From DYRB01 sp963709645 (GTDB taxonomy: Bacteria > Pseudomonadota > Gammaproteobacteria > Chromatiales > Chromatiaceae): DNA of 64,000 nucleotides. Made by a program: the position numbers and the translations under genes. The notes beneath the pieces were generated by a model, which was not told where the DNA came from, did not search any database, and saw nothing but the letters and a program-made list of their open reading frames with translations. The DNA is taken from positions 1 through 64,000 of the forward strand of contig CAVPXP010000017.1 of the NCBI GenBank assembly GCA_963709645.1, written 5' to 3'. This document shows, piece by piece, positions 54,628 to 64,000 of the stretch (the stretch's first letter is position 1; every line of letters begins with the position of its first letter).

Positions 54628-55497
54628 CTACGGGTCGCCGACCCGGCCATCCAGGCGGTCCAACAGAGGCGAACGGTTGAGACCTCGGGCGACGAAGCCG
54701 CCCAGATCGGCAGGTGCCGCATCTCGTGCCGCCAGCGCTGCGTCTCGATCCGCAAAGGCCGCAAAAACGCAGCTGCCGGTACCGGTCAAGTGCGCCTCGC
54801 CCCAGGCCGCAAGCCAGCCAAGGGCCCGCCCAACCTCCGGATACCGCCGCCTGACCACCGCCAGGCAGTCGTTCGCGGCGACCCCGCGAGCAAAGTCGTG
54901 TATTGTCATCGGGGCAGAATTCCTTGTCAATCCTGGATCTGCGAAGACGCCTGCGGTGGACACGGCAACCGGGGGCGTGAGGACCAAATACCAAGGCTCT
55001 GACAGCTGCATGGGGACCAGCTCCTCGCCGATCCCCTCGCCCCAGGCGGCCAATCCACGGACGAAGACCGGCACGTCGGCTCCAAGCCGCAGGCCCAGTC
55101 CGGCCAGGGCAGAGAGGTCCAACCCGGTGCCCCAAAGATGATTGAGTCCCACCAGGGTTGCGGCGGCGTCCGAGCTGCCGCCCCCAAGCCCGCCACCCAG
55201 GGGTAGACGCTTCTCGACCTCAATGTCGGCACCTAGGCCGCTCCCTGTATGCCCTTGCAGGAGCCGCGCCGCCCGCACCGTCAGGTCGGCGTCTGCGGAG
55301 ACCCCAGGGATGTTCGCGCGGCGCTCGATGCGCCCATCCGACCGTAGCGCTAAATGCACCAGATCGCAGCGATCGATGAACTGAAATACCGTCTGCAGGC
55401 GATGGTAACCGTCCGATCGCCGGCCCAGGATCCGCAGCATCAGGTTGAGCTTGGCGGGCGCCGGCCAAGGCAGCCCAGCGACCGCCGGGGGGCTCAT
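54628..55497 (-). CDS. ispE: 4-diphosphocytidyl-2-C-methyl-D-erythritol kinase
   Basis: The 289-residue GHMP kinase has PAPAKLNLMLRILGRRSDGYH at the N-terminus and the ATP loop LPLGGGLGGGSSDAA. It phosphorylates CDP-ME in the MEP pathway of isoprenoid synthesis, important for carotenoid and quinone side chains. The start ATG overlaps the stop of the TPR gene (ATGA), so translation is coupled; the long open frame upstream of 55497 is inside that gene and not real. tRNA-Gln and prs follow. The lolB gene usually found before ispE is absent. Confidence 0.94.
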   Translation of the reverse strand: MSPPAVAGLPWPAPAKLNLMLRILGRRSDGYHRLQTVFQFIDRCDLVHLALRSDGRIERRANIPGVSADADLTVRAARLLQGHTGSGLGADIEVEKRLPLGGGLGGGSSDAAATLVGLNHLWGTGLDLSALAGLGLRLGADVPVFVRGLAAWGEGIGEELVPMQLSEPWYLVLTPPVAVSTAGVFADPGLTRNSAPMTIHDFARGVAANDCLAVVRRRYPEVGRALGWLAAWGEAHLTGTGSCVFAAFADRDAALAARDAAPADLGGFVARGLNRSPLLDRLDGRVGDP

Positions 55498-57257
55498 TTG
55501 CCGTTTTCTGTGCTGGTTACCCGGTGTCGTCCGATGACCTGAAGCAAGTAGGCGTGGTCGGGAAACTCCGCCAAGGCCCCCTCCCACACCCGCCAAGCCT
55601 CGTCCCGCTCCCCCAATGCCCATAGGACCTCGCCGAGGTGGGCGGCGATCTCGCCGTCGCGGGTCCGCTCAACGGCTCGCTGGAGGTACTTGAGCGCTTC
55701 CCGCAGCTTGCCGAGGCGGTACTGGACCCAACCCATGCTATCGAGTATTGCCGGTTCATCGGGCTTGATCTCAATAGCCCGCTGGATGTACCCGAGGGCC
55801 TCCGCGTACCGGTCCGTGCGGTCCGCCAGTGTATAACCGAGCGCGTTGAGGGCTTCCGCGTTCGTCGGATCCTGTTCGAGGACGGCATTCAAGTCGCGCT
55901 CGAGGATATCCACCCGGTCCAAACTGGCAGCGTGCAGGGCGCGAGCATAGAGTAGGTCAGGATTGCCCCGAACTTGCGACAAAGCACTGTCGTAGACAAC
56001 CATGGCTTCCTGGTCCAACCCGACCCCCTTGAGGATCTCTGCCTCGATCATGAACAGGGCCACCAAATCATCTGCGTGCTCATCACGCAACCGCTGTAAG
56101 ACCTCGCGCGAGCGCTTGATCTGCCCTTGAACTGCGTAGATCCGCGCGACCCGGACCTGGGCATCCGACTCGTTGTCCCCACCGACCCTCAGGTACCAGG
56201 ACAAGGCAGCCTCTGCGTTTCCAGCATCGTCCTCTAGCTGCCCGAGGTAGAACGCGGCATCGTCCTTACGCTGACCGGTGTCGTCGAGCCGAGTGAAATA
56301 CTCCCGCGCCGACGCGGTGTCGTCTAACTGGAGGGACAGTATCCCCAGCGCAAACAGGACATCTGGTTCCTTCGGCGCCTTGCTCAGCATGCGCTCGAAC
56401 ACCCCGCGGGCAATCGAGAATTCCTTCTCGTCCACAAGCAGCTGAGCGTAGAGCATGCGCAGCCCGCGGTCGTCCGGGCTCTTGTCGATATACTCCTCCA
56501 AGGTGTCGCGTGCTTCCGTGCGCTTGTTCTGGCCTAGCAGGAGGCGAACCAGGAAGATGCGCGGCTCGCTCCAGTCCGACTTCAACTGCAGGGCGCGACG
56601 AGTCGCGGCGACGGCGTCGTCGTACCGCTCGGCACCGGCGGCGACCAGGGCGAGGGCGTAGTACGCCTCCGCGGTCTCACCGTCTTCCGCAATCAAGTCC
56701 CGCAACAAGTCGAGGCGACGCTGTACGGGCTTCACGTCGGCCAGGAGGCGCGCCGCGTGCAGGTAGCCATCCTTCTCCCGGTCATGGGCGAACGCAATGA
56801 CGCGGCGCAGATGGTTCAGCGCAACCGGGATATTCTCGGCCTTTAGGGCCGCATAGGCAGCGAGCTGCTCGGCCTCCAGGGAATCTGGTGCCAGTTCCAG
56901 CCACAATTTCGCCACCCGCTGCTCGGCGTCGCGGTCATCCAAGGCGAGGGCAGCGCGGGCCGCCAACTGAACCATCGAGGGGTCAGCGGTCAGACGCGCG
57001 GCCTGCAGATAGTAGTTGAACGCGAGACTCGGGTTGCCCCGTTGCGTCGCGACATCGGCCACCAAGACGGCATAGACCAAATCGGCGGTCAGCTCTGTCG
57101 GCCGCTCCGTCGCCGGGGCTGTAGCCGTTTGAGCCTGTTGCGGGTAGACATCAGCCGCACCCACCCACCCCGCCCAGCCGGCCAGGGAACAACTGGCGAG
57201 GACCAGGGCAGCAGCGTCGTTTAGCAGACCGAATGGGCAACTTCTTGGGGCGTTCAC
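55494..57257 (-). CDS. Secreted tetratricopeptide-repeat protein
   Basis: The 587-residue product starts at GTG 57257 with a hydrophobic signal segment (ALVLASCSLAGWAGWVGAADV) in which LASC could act as a lipobox. The rest is a chain of about 13 TPR-type helix pairs (for example AYYALALVAAGAERYDDAVAATRRAL, EALNALGYTLADRTDRYAEALGYIQRAI, LDSMGWVQYRLGKLREALKYLQRAV). Such repeats scaffold protein complexes; a role in envelope biogenesis is plausible since similar TPR proteins precede lolB-ispE in other gammaproteobacteria. It is coupled to ispE by a four-base overlap. No catalytic motif is visible. Confidence 0.85.
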   Translation of the reverse strand: MNAPRSCPFGLLNDAAALVLASCSLAGWAGWVGAADVYPQQAQTATAPATERPTELTADLVYAVLVADVATQRGNPSLAFNYYLQAARLTADPSMVQLAARAALALDDRDAEQRVAKLWLELAPDSLEAEQLAAYAALKAENIPVALNHLRRVIAFAHDREKDGYLHAARLLADVKPVQRRLDLLRDLIAEDGETAEAYYALALVAAGAERYDDAVAATRRALQLKSDWSEPRIFLVRLLLGQNKRTEARDTLEEYIDKSPDDRGLRMLYAQLLVDEKEFSIARGVFERMLSKAPKEPDVLFALGILSLQLDDTASAREYFTRLDDTGQRKDDAAFYLGQLEDDAGNAEAALSWYLRVGGDNESDAQVRVARIYAVQGQIKRSREVLQRLRDEHADDLVALFMIEAEILKGVGLDQEAMVVYDSALSQVRGNPDLLYARALHAASLDRVDILERDLNAVLEQDPTNAEALNALGYTLADRTDRYAEALGYIQRAIEIKPDEPAILDSMGWVQYRLGKLREALKYLQRAVERTRDGEIAAHLGEVLWALGERDEAWRVWEGALAEFPDHAYLLQVIGRHRVTSTENGK

Positions 57258-57305
57258 TTAAAACTTCTGCGCTCGGCGCTCGTAAGGAGATATAGCTTTG
57301 AGATC

Positions 57306-57311
57306 AGTATA
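57306..57311 (-). promoter_or_regulatory. Putative -10 element of the TPR-ispE unit
   Basis: TATACT on the minus strand, about 50 bases before the TPR gene; the matching -35 (TTTTTG-like) is poor. It lies in the 278-base divergent gap with hemA. Confidence 0.35.
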
Positions 57312-57433
57312 ACCGACCAGTTCCGTAGCAAAAAATACCCGTGACAAAAATTCCACACCGGATGACACTGTCGCCGTGATGGCGCCGATCCGGCGCACGG
57401 CGCCGCGTGGTTTCAGGCGTGAGCTTCGCGCCT

Positions 57434-57439
57434 TATAAT
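57434..57439 (+). promoter_or_regulatory. Perfect -10 element upstream of hemA
   Basis: TATAAT lies about 97 bases before the hemA start, inside a repeat of GCGCC-type words (GGCGCC before and after). The -35 position at 17 bases holds TTTCAG, a weak match, so an activator or extended contacts would be needed. Confidence 0.5.
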
Positions 57440-57535
57440 GTGGCGCCTTGCTGCGTGCCTGCAAGGCCCGCCACGCCCAATCTCGGCTCGTGAGGGCCCA
57501 CGACGCGACCAACGGACAAACGCCGCCCCAAACCC

Positions 57536-58818
<1,283 letters not shown>

Positions 58819-58822
<4 letters not shown>

Positions 58823-59900
58823 ATCCCTCCATCCGAACCAAGCTGGAGCGACTCGATGAGCGCTTCGGCGAGGTCACCGCGTTGCTCGCAGAGCCTGAGG
58901 TCCAGGCCAACCAGGACCGGTTACCGCGACCTGAGCCGCGAGTACGCCCAAGTCGAGCCAGTGGCAGAGTGCTTCGCCCTTTACAGCGACGATCGAGGCC
59001 GAAATCGCCGCCGCGGAGGACCTGCTGCGGGACCCGGAGATGGCGGAGCTGGCCCGCGACGAGGTCGCCGCCGCCCGCGCCCGCCGCGACGCTCTGGAGC
59101 CAGAGCTCCAGCGCCTGCTCCTGCCGCCCGACCCCAACGACCGGCGCAACGTCTTCTTGGAGGTCCGTGCTGGAACCGGCGGGGCCGAGGCGGCATTGTT
59201 CGCCGGCGATGTGCTGCGCATGTATGCCCGCTATGCCGAGGCCCGCGGCTGGCGCACCGAGCTGATCGGCGAGAGCGAAGGGGAGCTGGGCGGCTACAAG
59301 GAGGTCGTCATGCGCATCAGCGGCAACGGCGTCTACTCGCGACTCAAGTTCGAAGCCGGGACCCACCGAGTGCAGCGAGTCCCCGCGACCGAGTCTCAGG
59401 GGCGCGTCCACACCTCCGCCTGCACCGTTGCCATCCTCCCCGAGGCCGAAGCCATCGACGAGGTGGAGATCGCATCCGCGGACCTGCGCATCGACACCTA
59501 CCGCGCCTCCGGCGCGGGCGGCCAGCACATCAACAAGACCGACTCCGCCGTGCGCATCACCCACCTCCCGTCCGGGATCGTGGTCGAATGCCAGGACGAG
59601 CGCTCCCAACACAAAAACAAGGCCCGTGCCCTATCGCTCCTGCAGGCCAAGCTCCTAGCACAGGCCCAGGCGGCCCAAGCCAGCGAGGAATCGGCCTCGC
59701 GTCGGCTCCAGGTCGGCAGCGGCGACCGCTCCGAGCGAATCCGCACCTACAACTTTCCGCAGAATCGGCTCACCGACCATCGCGTCAACTTGACCCTCTA
59801 CAAGCTCGACGAGGTGATGACGGGCAGCCTGGACCAAGTAATCGACCCCTTGGTGCAGGAATACCAGGCCGACCTCCTGGCCGCCCTGGCGGCGGGCTGA
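58819..59900 (+). CDS. prfA: Peptide chain release factor 1, two frameshifts as sequenced
   Basis: The GTG at 58819 overlaps the hemA stop and gives NPSIRTKLERLDERFGEV. Extra bases at 58921-58922 (T) and about 58988 (G) break the N-terminal domain; removing both rejoins QDR-YRDLSREYAQV and ALYS-TIEAEIAAAEDLL and yields 359 residues. The rest, from 59040, is unbroken: the stop-codon-reading PAT motif (in VPATES) and the GGQ catalytic loop (SGAGGQHINKTD) are present. RF1 releases proteins at UAA and UAG; prmC, which methylates the GGQ Gln, is next. Confidence 0.9.
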
Positions 59901-60033
59901 GGCCATCTGCGGCCAGCTTCCTGCCCCGGGGTGCTGGGCCGGCCAGACTTGGGGGTATCGTTCAACCCCGAGCGGCTGACCGCCGGCAGCGGGCATCCTG
60001 CACCGCCGCCCCCACGAGAACCAGGTTCGACCC

Positions 60034-60942
60034 ATGTCGCCCCCAGCCCTCACTATCGGCGAGGCCCTGACCGCAGCCAGCGCTCGGCTGGCTGGTCTGC
60101 CGGACGGCTCGCCCCGCCTTGAGGCCGAGCTCCTGCTGGGTCAGGTCACCGGGCTCGACCGAGCCCGGATCCTGGCATGGCCGGACGCGCCGCTGGCCAT
60201 CGACGCGCGGCGGCGTCTCGCACGCCTGGTCGAGCGACGCAGCCGCGGGGAACCCATCGCCTACATATTGGGATGCCAGGGGTTCTGGACCTTGGACCTC
60301 CAGGTGACCCCAGACACCCTCATCCCGCGCCCCGAGACCGAGCTTCTGGTCGAGATCGCCCTGGCCCGGCTCCCAGCGGACGCCCCGCTCCTAGTGGCCG
60401 ACCTCGGCACTGGGAGCGGGGCCATCGCCGCCGCAGTGGCCAGCGAGCGCCCAGTCTGGACCCTGATCGCGGCAGACCGCTCGATCGCTGCCCTGCACGT
60501 CGCCCGCGCCAATGCACGACGCCTGCAGCTCACCAACCTGCAAACCCTGGCGGGGTCCTGGCTCGCCCCATTCGCCCCGCAAAGCCTGGACGCCGTGTTG
60601 AGCAATCCGCCCTATGTCCGCGCCGACGACCCCCACCTGACCCGCGGCGACCTGCGCTACGAGCCCCGTTCGGCACTCGCCGCCGGTCCTGATGGCCTGG
60701 ACGCCATCCGCCGCATCGCCGCCGCTGCACCGAGCCGGCTCAAACCAGGCGGCCTGATCGCGCTCGAGCATGGCTGCGACCAGGGAGCGGCGGTCCGCGA
60801 GCTCCTTGTCCAGGCCGGCCTGATCGGGGCCCAGACAGCGCAGGATTACGCCGGCCACCAGCGCGTCACCCTTGCCCACCGCGGGCCGGCCGAAATCGCC
60901 CCGGATTTGGCCTTGATTTTTGCAACCCGTCCATTAGCATAA
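60034..60942 (+). CDS. prmC: Release factor glutamine N5-methyltransferase
   Basis: The 302-residue enzyme has an N-terminal helical domain, the SAM-binding loop DLGTGSGAIA and the catalytic NPPY motif (VLSNPPYVRADD), with RPETELLVE before. It methylates the Gln of the GGQ loop in RF1 and RF2. The gene follows prfA by 133 bases, the classic hemA-prfA-prmC order. The C-terminal 20 residues extend slightly past the usual end. Confidence 0.95.
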   Translation: MSPPALTIGEALTAASARLAGLPDGSPRLEAELLLGQVTGLDRARILAWPDAPLAIDARRRLARLVERRSRGEPIAYILGCQGFWTLDLQVTPDTLIPRPETELLVEIALARLPADAPLLVADLGTGSGAIAAAVASERPVWTLIAADRSIAALHVARANARRLQLTNLQTLAGSWLAPFAPQSLDAVLSNPPYVRADDPHLTRGDLRYEPRSALAAGPDGLDAIRRIAAAAPSRLKPGGLIALEHGCDQGAAVRELLVQAGLIGAQTAQDYAGHQRVTLAHRGPAEIAPDLALIFATRPLA

Positions 60943-60949
60943 CGAACCC

Positions 60950-61360
60950 ATGGACATTGCCGACGCCGACCGCATCAAAGACCGCCAGATCGCCTTCAAC
61001 GAGCTGCACCCGGACAGCCACCAGGCACGTTCGGCAGCCCTGTTCCTGACCGATGTGGATGGTATCCTGCACTGCGAGGCCACCGGCCCACTGCTCCTCC
61101 AAGTCCGCTACGACCTCCTCAAGACGACCCTGGAGGAGATCGAGGACGCCCTGCGCGAGCTTGGCCTCCACCTCGACAACGCCCTGCTCTTCCGGCTGAA
61201 ACGGGCCATGTCTTACTACATGGACGACACCCAGCGCGCCAACTGGGGCTGCCGCCACGGCGAGCACAACTGCACCAAGAAGGTCTTCGCCAAGCGTTAC
61301 GAGGCCTTGGAGCACGGCTGCCGGGACCACCGCCCCGAGCACTGGCGGCGTTATCTGTAG
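60950..61360 (+). CDS. Small conserved-looking protein, possible metal binding
   Basis: This 136-residue protein starts seven bases after prmC and precedes moeB by 36, so it is in the operon. The middle (LLLQVRYDLLKTTLEEIEDALRELG, then LDNALLFRLKRAMSYY) looks like a beta-alpha-beta unit similar in style to heavy-metal-associated domains, though the CxxC loop is absent. The C-terminus is Cys/His-rich (WGCRHGEHNC, HGCRDHRPEHW), which could bind a metal. I do not know the function; link to release-factor or MoeB chemistry is only by neighbourhood. Confidence 0.7.
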   Translation: MDIADADRIKDRQIAFNELHPDSHQARSAALFLTDVDGILHCEATGPLLLQVRYDLLKTTLEEIEDALRELGLHLDNALLFRLKRAMSYYMDDTQRANWGCRHGEHNCTKKVFAKRYEALEHGCRDHRPEHWRRYL

Positions 61361-61396
61361 GGGAAAGCGAGCCGCGCGGCTCGGCACTCCCCCCGA

Positions 61397-62137
61397 ATGA
61401 CCGACGACCAGCTCCTGCGCTACAGCCGCCAGATCATGCTGCCGACCTTCGGGGTCGAGCGGCAGCGGCGTCTGTTGGATTCCCGTGTCCTGGTCGTTGG
61501 CCTGGGCGGCCTGGGGTCGCCGGTCGCCATGTACCTGGCCGCGGCGGGGGTCGGAACCCTGATCCTCGCCGACTTCGACGCCGTAGACCTGTCAAACCTG
61601 CAGCGCCAGCTCCTGCACACGAGCGAGCGCATCGGCATGGCCAAGGTGGACTCCGCGGTCCGCACCCTCGCTGCAATCAACCCAGACGTCCGTCTGGAGG
61701 CCATCAAGGGGAGCCTAACCGAGGCCAACCTGAACCAGGCGGTTGCCGGCACAGACCTCGTGGTGGATGCCAGCGACAACTTCGCCACGCGATTCGCCAT
61801 CAACGCCGCCTGCTGCGCCGCCCGGGTTCCCTTGGTCTCCGGAGCGGCCATCCGCACCGAGGGGCAGGTCGCCGTCTTCTCCGGACAGCCCGGCGGCCCC
61901 TGCTATCAGTGCCTCTATCCGCGCGACGGTGGCATCGACGAGACCTGCTCCGCCAACGGGATCCTCGCTCCCGTCGTCGGCATCATCGGCAGCATCCAGG
62001 CAACCGAGGCCATCAAGGTCCTCACCGGGCTGGGAGACCCCCTTGTCGGGCGGCTCCTGCTGCTCGATGCCCTGGCTATGGAATGGCGGACCATCCGCCT
62101 CCGCGCGGACCCCCGCTGCCCCGTCTGCGCGGCCTGA
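61397..62137 (+). CDS. moeB: MoeB/ThiF-type adenylyltransferase
   Basis: The 246-residue E1-like enzyme has RYSRQIMLP, the nucleotide loop VVGLGGLGSPVAMYLAAAGVG, DLSNLQRQLLH and two zinc-binding pairs (CYQC and CPVC). Such proteins adenylate the C-terminal Gly-Gly of MoaD (molybdopterin) or ThiS (thiamine). Position after prmC fits moeB in gammaproteobacteria. It has no rhodanese domain. A conserved Cys region (ETCSANGILAP) is present. Confidence 0.9.
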   Translation: MTDDQLLRYSRQIMLPTFGVERQRRLLDSRVLVVGLGGLGSPVAMYLAAAGVGTLILADFDAVDLSNLQRQLLHTSERIGMAKVDSAVRTLAAINPDVRLEAIKGSLTEANLNQAVAGTDLVVDASDNFATRFAINAACCAARVPLVSGAAIRTEGQVAVFSGQPGGPCYQCLYPRDGGIDETCSANGILAPVVGIIGSIQATEAIKVLTGLGDPLVGRLLLLDALAMEWRTIRLRADPRCPVCAA

Positions 62138-62241
62138 AAGGCCCGCATTAGTATATCCGCCACTTCTAATCTATTTGCCCCGCTGTGGTATTCTGCCGGA
62201 CCCTGTCCCCCGGCATCCGCCCCAGACCCCGGTCGAATCCC

Positions 62242-62775
62242 ATGCGCTTCGAAGTCAGCGGCCAAGAGATCAAGAAGGCCAACATACCGCACGAGATCTT
62301 CCTCACGAACCTCATCGGCAACCACATCCTGATGGCCGTCGGCGCCGGCGGCCTCGCCGGGTCCTTCCCATGGATCATGGCCATCATCCCGATCACGTCC
62401 TTCAGCCTCCTCGGGTACACCCTGTGGAGGGCCCGGCGGTCCCTGACCCGGGACCCCTGGTACGTCATGTGCCACTGGCAGGTCTGTGCCCGGCGCAGCC
62501 GCATCTTCATCGTCATGCTGCTAATGTTGCTGTTCGTCATGACCGTCGGCTGGCTCGGCTATTCCTACCTGGGGTGGATGAAGGAGGCCGTGATGGCCCT
62601 TGTGGCCGGGACGGGTATTTTGCCCGTCATGGTCACGGTCCTGGTCCTGATCATCGTTGAGTCCGATGCCCTCTACCATGCCAGCCAGGCCAAGCTACCG
62701 GACTGGGTCGTGGAACGGTTTCCAAACCCCGACGCCAAGGTCATCCACGAAGAGAAACCGGCCTATTACGACTGA
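62242..62775 (+). CDS. Inner-membrane protein of unknown function
   Basis: From ATG 62242 the product has 177 residues with four hydrophobic segments: a hairpin at about 25-65, one at 93-115 and one at 125-145. Charged ends (MRFEVSGQEIKKANIP at the start, PDAKVIHEEKPAYYD at the end) would be cytoplasmic if the count is even. The stretch DPWYVMCHWQVCARRSR has two Cys and one His. No known domain is recognised. The open frame starts earlier, at 62185, but without similarity to a typical membrane-protein start. A short AT-rich patch at 62142-62170 may hold its promoter. Confidence 0.7.
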   Translation: MRFEVSGQEIKKANIPHEIFLTNLIGNHILMAVGAGGLAGSFPWIMAIIPITSFSLLGYTLWRARRSLTRDPWYVMCHWQVCARRSRIFIVMLLMLLFVMTVGWLGYSYLGWMKEAVMALVAGTGILPVMVTVLVLIIVESDALYHASQAKLPDWVVERFPNPDAKVIHEEKPAYYD

Positions 62776-62878
62776 GCCCGTCTTTCCTGCTAGGCACGAG
62801 GGGTGTCTGGCCAGCTTCCTGTGGAAGGAACGACCACACCCGCCACGGTCGAGACCTGATGATGGTGGTGCTCCCATA

Positions 62879-63388
62879 ATTACGCCGCTCTTTAGCCCCG
62901 CCGTCGCCTTCGCCTTGATCTTCTTGCTCGTCGGTTGCGACGGGACGACCCCGCAGCTCGTCAACGGGACCCGAGCCCCGGGTTTCACGCTGCAACGCCT
63001 GGGAGGCGGTACCGCCAGTTTCCCGGGGGACTACCATGGCAGGCTTGTCGCAATCCGCTTCTGGGCGGACTGGTGTCCGTTCTGCAAGGATGAGATGGCG
63101 GCCCTGGAGCCCGTCTACCGGAGGCTCCAGGCGCAGGGGTTTCACATCCTCGCGGTCAACGTGCGCCAGGATCCCGAGACCGCCGAGGCATTCGTGCGCC
63201 GGCTGGGGCTCAGCTACGAGACCCTTCTCGACGCCTCCGGCGAGGTGGCGCGCGCGTACGGGGTCCAGGGGCTGCCCACCACCTTCTTCGTCGACGGCAA
63301 CGGCACCCTGCGCAGCCGCATCCTGGGCGAGTCGAGCCCTGAGGTCACCGAGCGCATGGTGGACGACCTGCTGGCGCAGCGGCCATGA
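62879..63388 (+). CDS. TlpA/ResA-like thioredoxin, lipoprotein; start codon uncertain
   Basis: The protein has a hydrophobic leader ending LLVGC (lipobox) and a thioredoxin fold with the redox motif WCPFC in RFWADWCPFCKDEM and the cis-proline loop QGLPTTFFVDG. It is probably a periplasmic disulfide reductase tied to a membrane, feeding for example cytochrome maturation. No ATG, GTG or TTG stands in frame just before the leader: an ATT (62879) or ATA (62876) is the only nearby start, whereas ATG codons at 62859 and 62862 are one frame off. A lost base near 62873 would join them. The next gene overlaps its stop (ATGA). Confidence 0.8.
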   Translation: MTPLFSPAVAFALIFLLVGCDGTTPQLVNGTRAPGFTLQRLGGGTASFPGDYHGRLVAIRFWADWCPFCKDEMAALEPVYRRLQAQGFHILAVNVRQDPETAEAFVRRLGLSYETLLDASGEVARAYGVQGLPTTFFVDGNGTLRSRILGESSPEVTERMVDDLLAQRP

Positions 63389-64000
63389 ACGGGGAGCTGG
63401 GCTATGCAATGGCCTTCCTCACCGGGCTCCTGGGGGCCGGCCACTGCTTGGGAATGTGCAGCGGCATTGCGGGCGGGCTGTCCCTGCACCAGGGTTGGGG
63501 AAGACCGGGTCCGGTCTTGACCTACCACGGGAGCCGCATCGCAGTCTATGTGGCCCTCGGGACCCTGGGAGCCGCCCTGGGCCGGACCCTGGTCCAAACC
63601 GGGGCCCTCGGCAAGATCCAAGGGCAGCTCATGATCCTGGCGGGGACCCTCATCCTGGTCCTGGGCCTGGGGCTGATCGGCGTCCTGCCCTGGGCCGCCC
63701 CGGCTCGCTATGCCGCCGCAGCCAAGCCCTCGATCCTAGTCCGCCCGCCGGGACGCTGGTCAGGGTGGGGAGCGCGGCTCGCCCCGGCCCTGGGCGGCCT
63801 AGCCAATGGCCTCGTGCCCTGCAGCCTGGTCTATTCCGTGGCGACACGCGCGACGGCCAGCGCAGATCCAGCCCAGGCCGCCTTACTCATGCTTTGCTTT
63901 GGCCTCGGGACCCTCCCAGTCATGGGCACGGCAACGGCCTCAGTCGGACTCGCCGGGCGCTTGGCACAGGGCCTGGGGCGGCGTCTGGCCGGGGGTATCG
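63385..64000 (+). CDS. DsbD/TauE-like (UreH-type) membrane protein, 3' end outside window
   Basis: An ATG at 63385 overlaps the stop of the thioredoxin gene and opens a frame that continues past base 64000; 205 residues are visible. The first helix carries GLLGAGHCLGMCSG, the signature of the sulfite exporter TauE/SafE-like, DsbD-type (DsbD_2) family, and the second half repeats it as GGLANGLVPCSLVYSV, with the paired cysteines expected of a transmembrane thiol carrier. Such proteins pass electrons or metals across the inner membrane and often accompany cytochrome oxidase genes. Coupling to a lipoprotein thioredoxin supports a reductant relay. Confidence 0.8.
   Translation, partial: MNGELGYAMAFLTGLLGAGHCLGMCSGIAGGLSLHQGWGRPGPVLTYHGSRIAVYVALGTLGAALGRTLVQTGALGKIQGQLMILAGTLILVLGLGLIGVLPWAAPARYAAAAKPSILVRPPGRWSGWGARLAPALGGLANGLVPCSLVYSVATRATASADPAQAALLMLCFGLGTLPVMGTATASVGLAGRLAQGLGRRLAGGI

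Overview
The window looks like a chromosomal segment of a GC-rich gammaproteobacterium, most likely of the purple sulfur bacteria (Chromatiales). That placement is an inference from protein resemblance and gene order (tRNA-tuf-secE-nusG-rplKAJL-rpoBC-str-S10-spc-alpha; ispE-tRNA-Gln-prs-rplY-pth; hemA-prfA-prmC-moeB); no marker here fixes the genus.

Layout. (1) 1-7.4 kb: a partial TauE/SafE exporter, an S1C protease and a PBP4-type dacB on the minus strand; a TRAP transporter permease pair (dctQ, frameshifted dctM) and a secreted two-repeat protein on the plus strand; zapE on minus. (2) 7.4-14.9 kb: an accessory islet with long spacers and visibly lower GC, holding a membrane-anchored coiled-coil protein, an ankyrin-repeat lipoprotein, two adjacent radical-SAM enzymes (HydE/BioB-like and HemN-like) and a decayed SAM hydroxide adenosyltransferase. 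(3) 14.9-47.8 kb: a nearly unbroken 33-kb minus-strand run with 3 upstream tRNAs, tRNA-Trp, secE, nusG, the beta operon (rplKAJL-rpoBC), str (rpsL, rpsG, fusA, tuf), S10, spc and alpha operons. EF-Tu is encoded twice (28888-30078 and 46073-47263), apparently identical. Two near-consensus promoters (TTGACG, 17 bp, TATACT) start the tRNA-tuf part and the str part. (4) 47.9-51.9 kb: ugd, a secreted SCP2-like protein, a palindrome-rich spacer and a FadL-type outer-membrane protein. (5) 52.1-57.3 kb, minus: TPR protein, ispE, tRNA-Gln, prs, rplY, pth. (6) 57.5-64 kb, plus: hemA, prfA, prmC, a small conserved protein, moeB, a membrane protein, a lipoprotein thioredoxin and the start of a DsbD/TauE-like membrane protein.

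The most important caution concerns reading frames. Seven genes (dctM, rpoC, secE, rplY, prs, hemA, prfA) carry in total about twelve frameshifts, and every one is repaired by removing one base (one could be a 4-base duplication). Eight fall within 53.2-59.0 kb. Most of these genes are essential, so residual insertion errors in the assembly are much more likely than real mutation, but the one-directional pattern deserves a check against reads.

The best candidate for undescribed biology is the radical-SAM pair at 11.6-14.2 kb, which has no recognisable hydrogenase, heme or biotin partner genes nearby.
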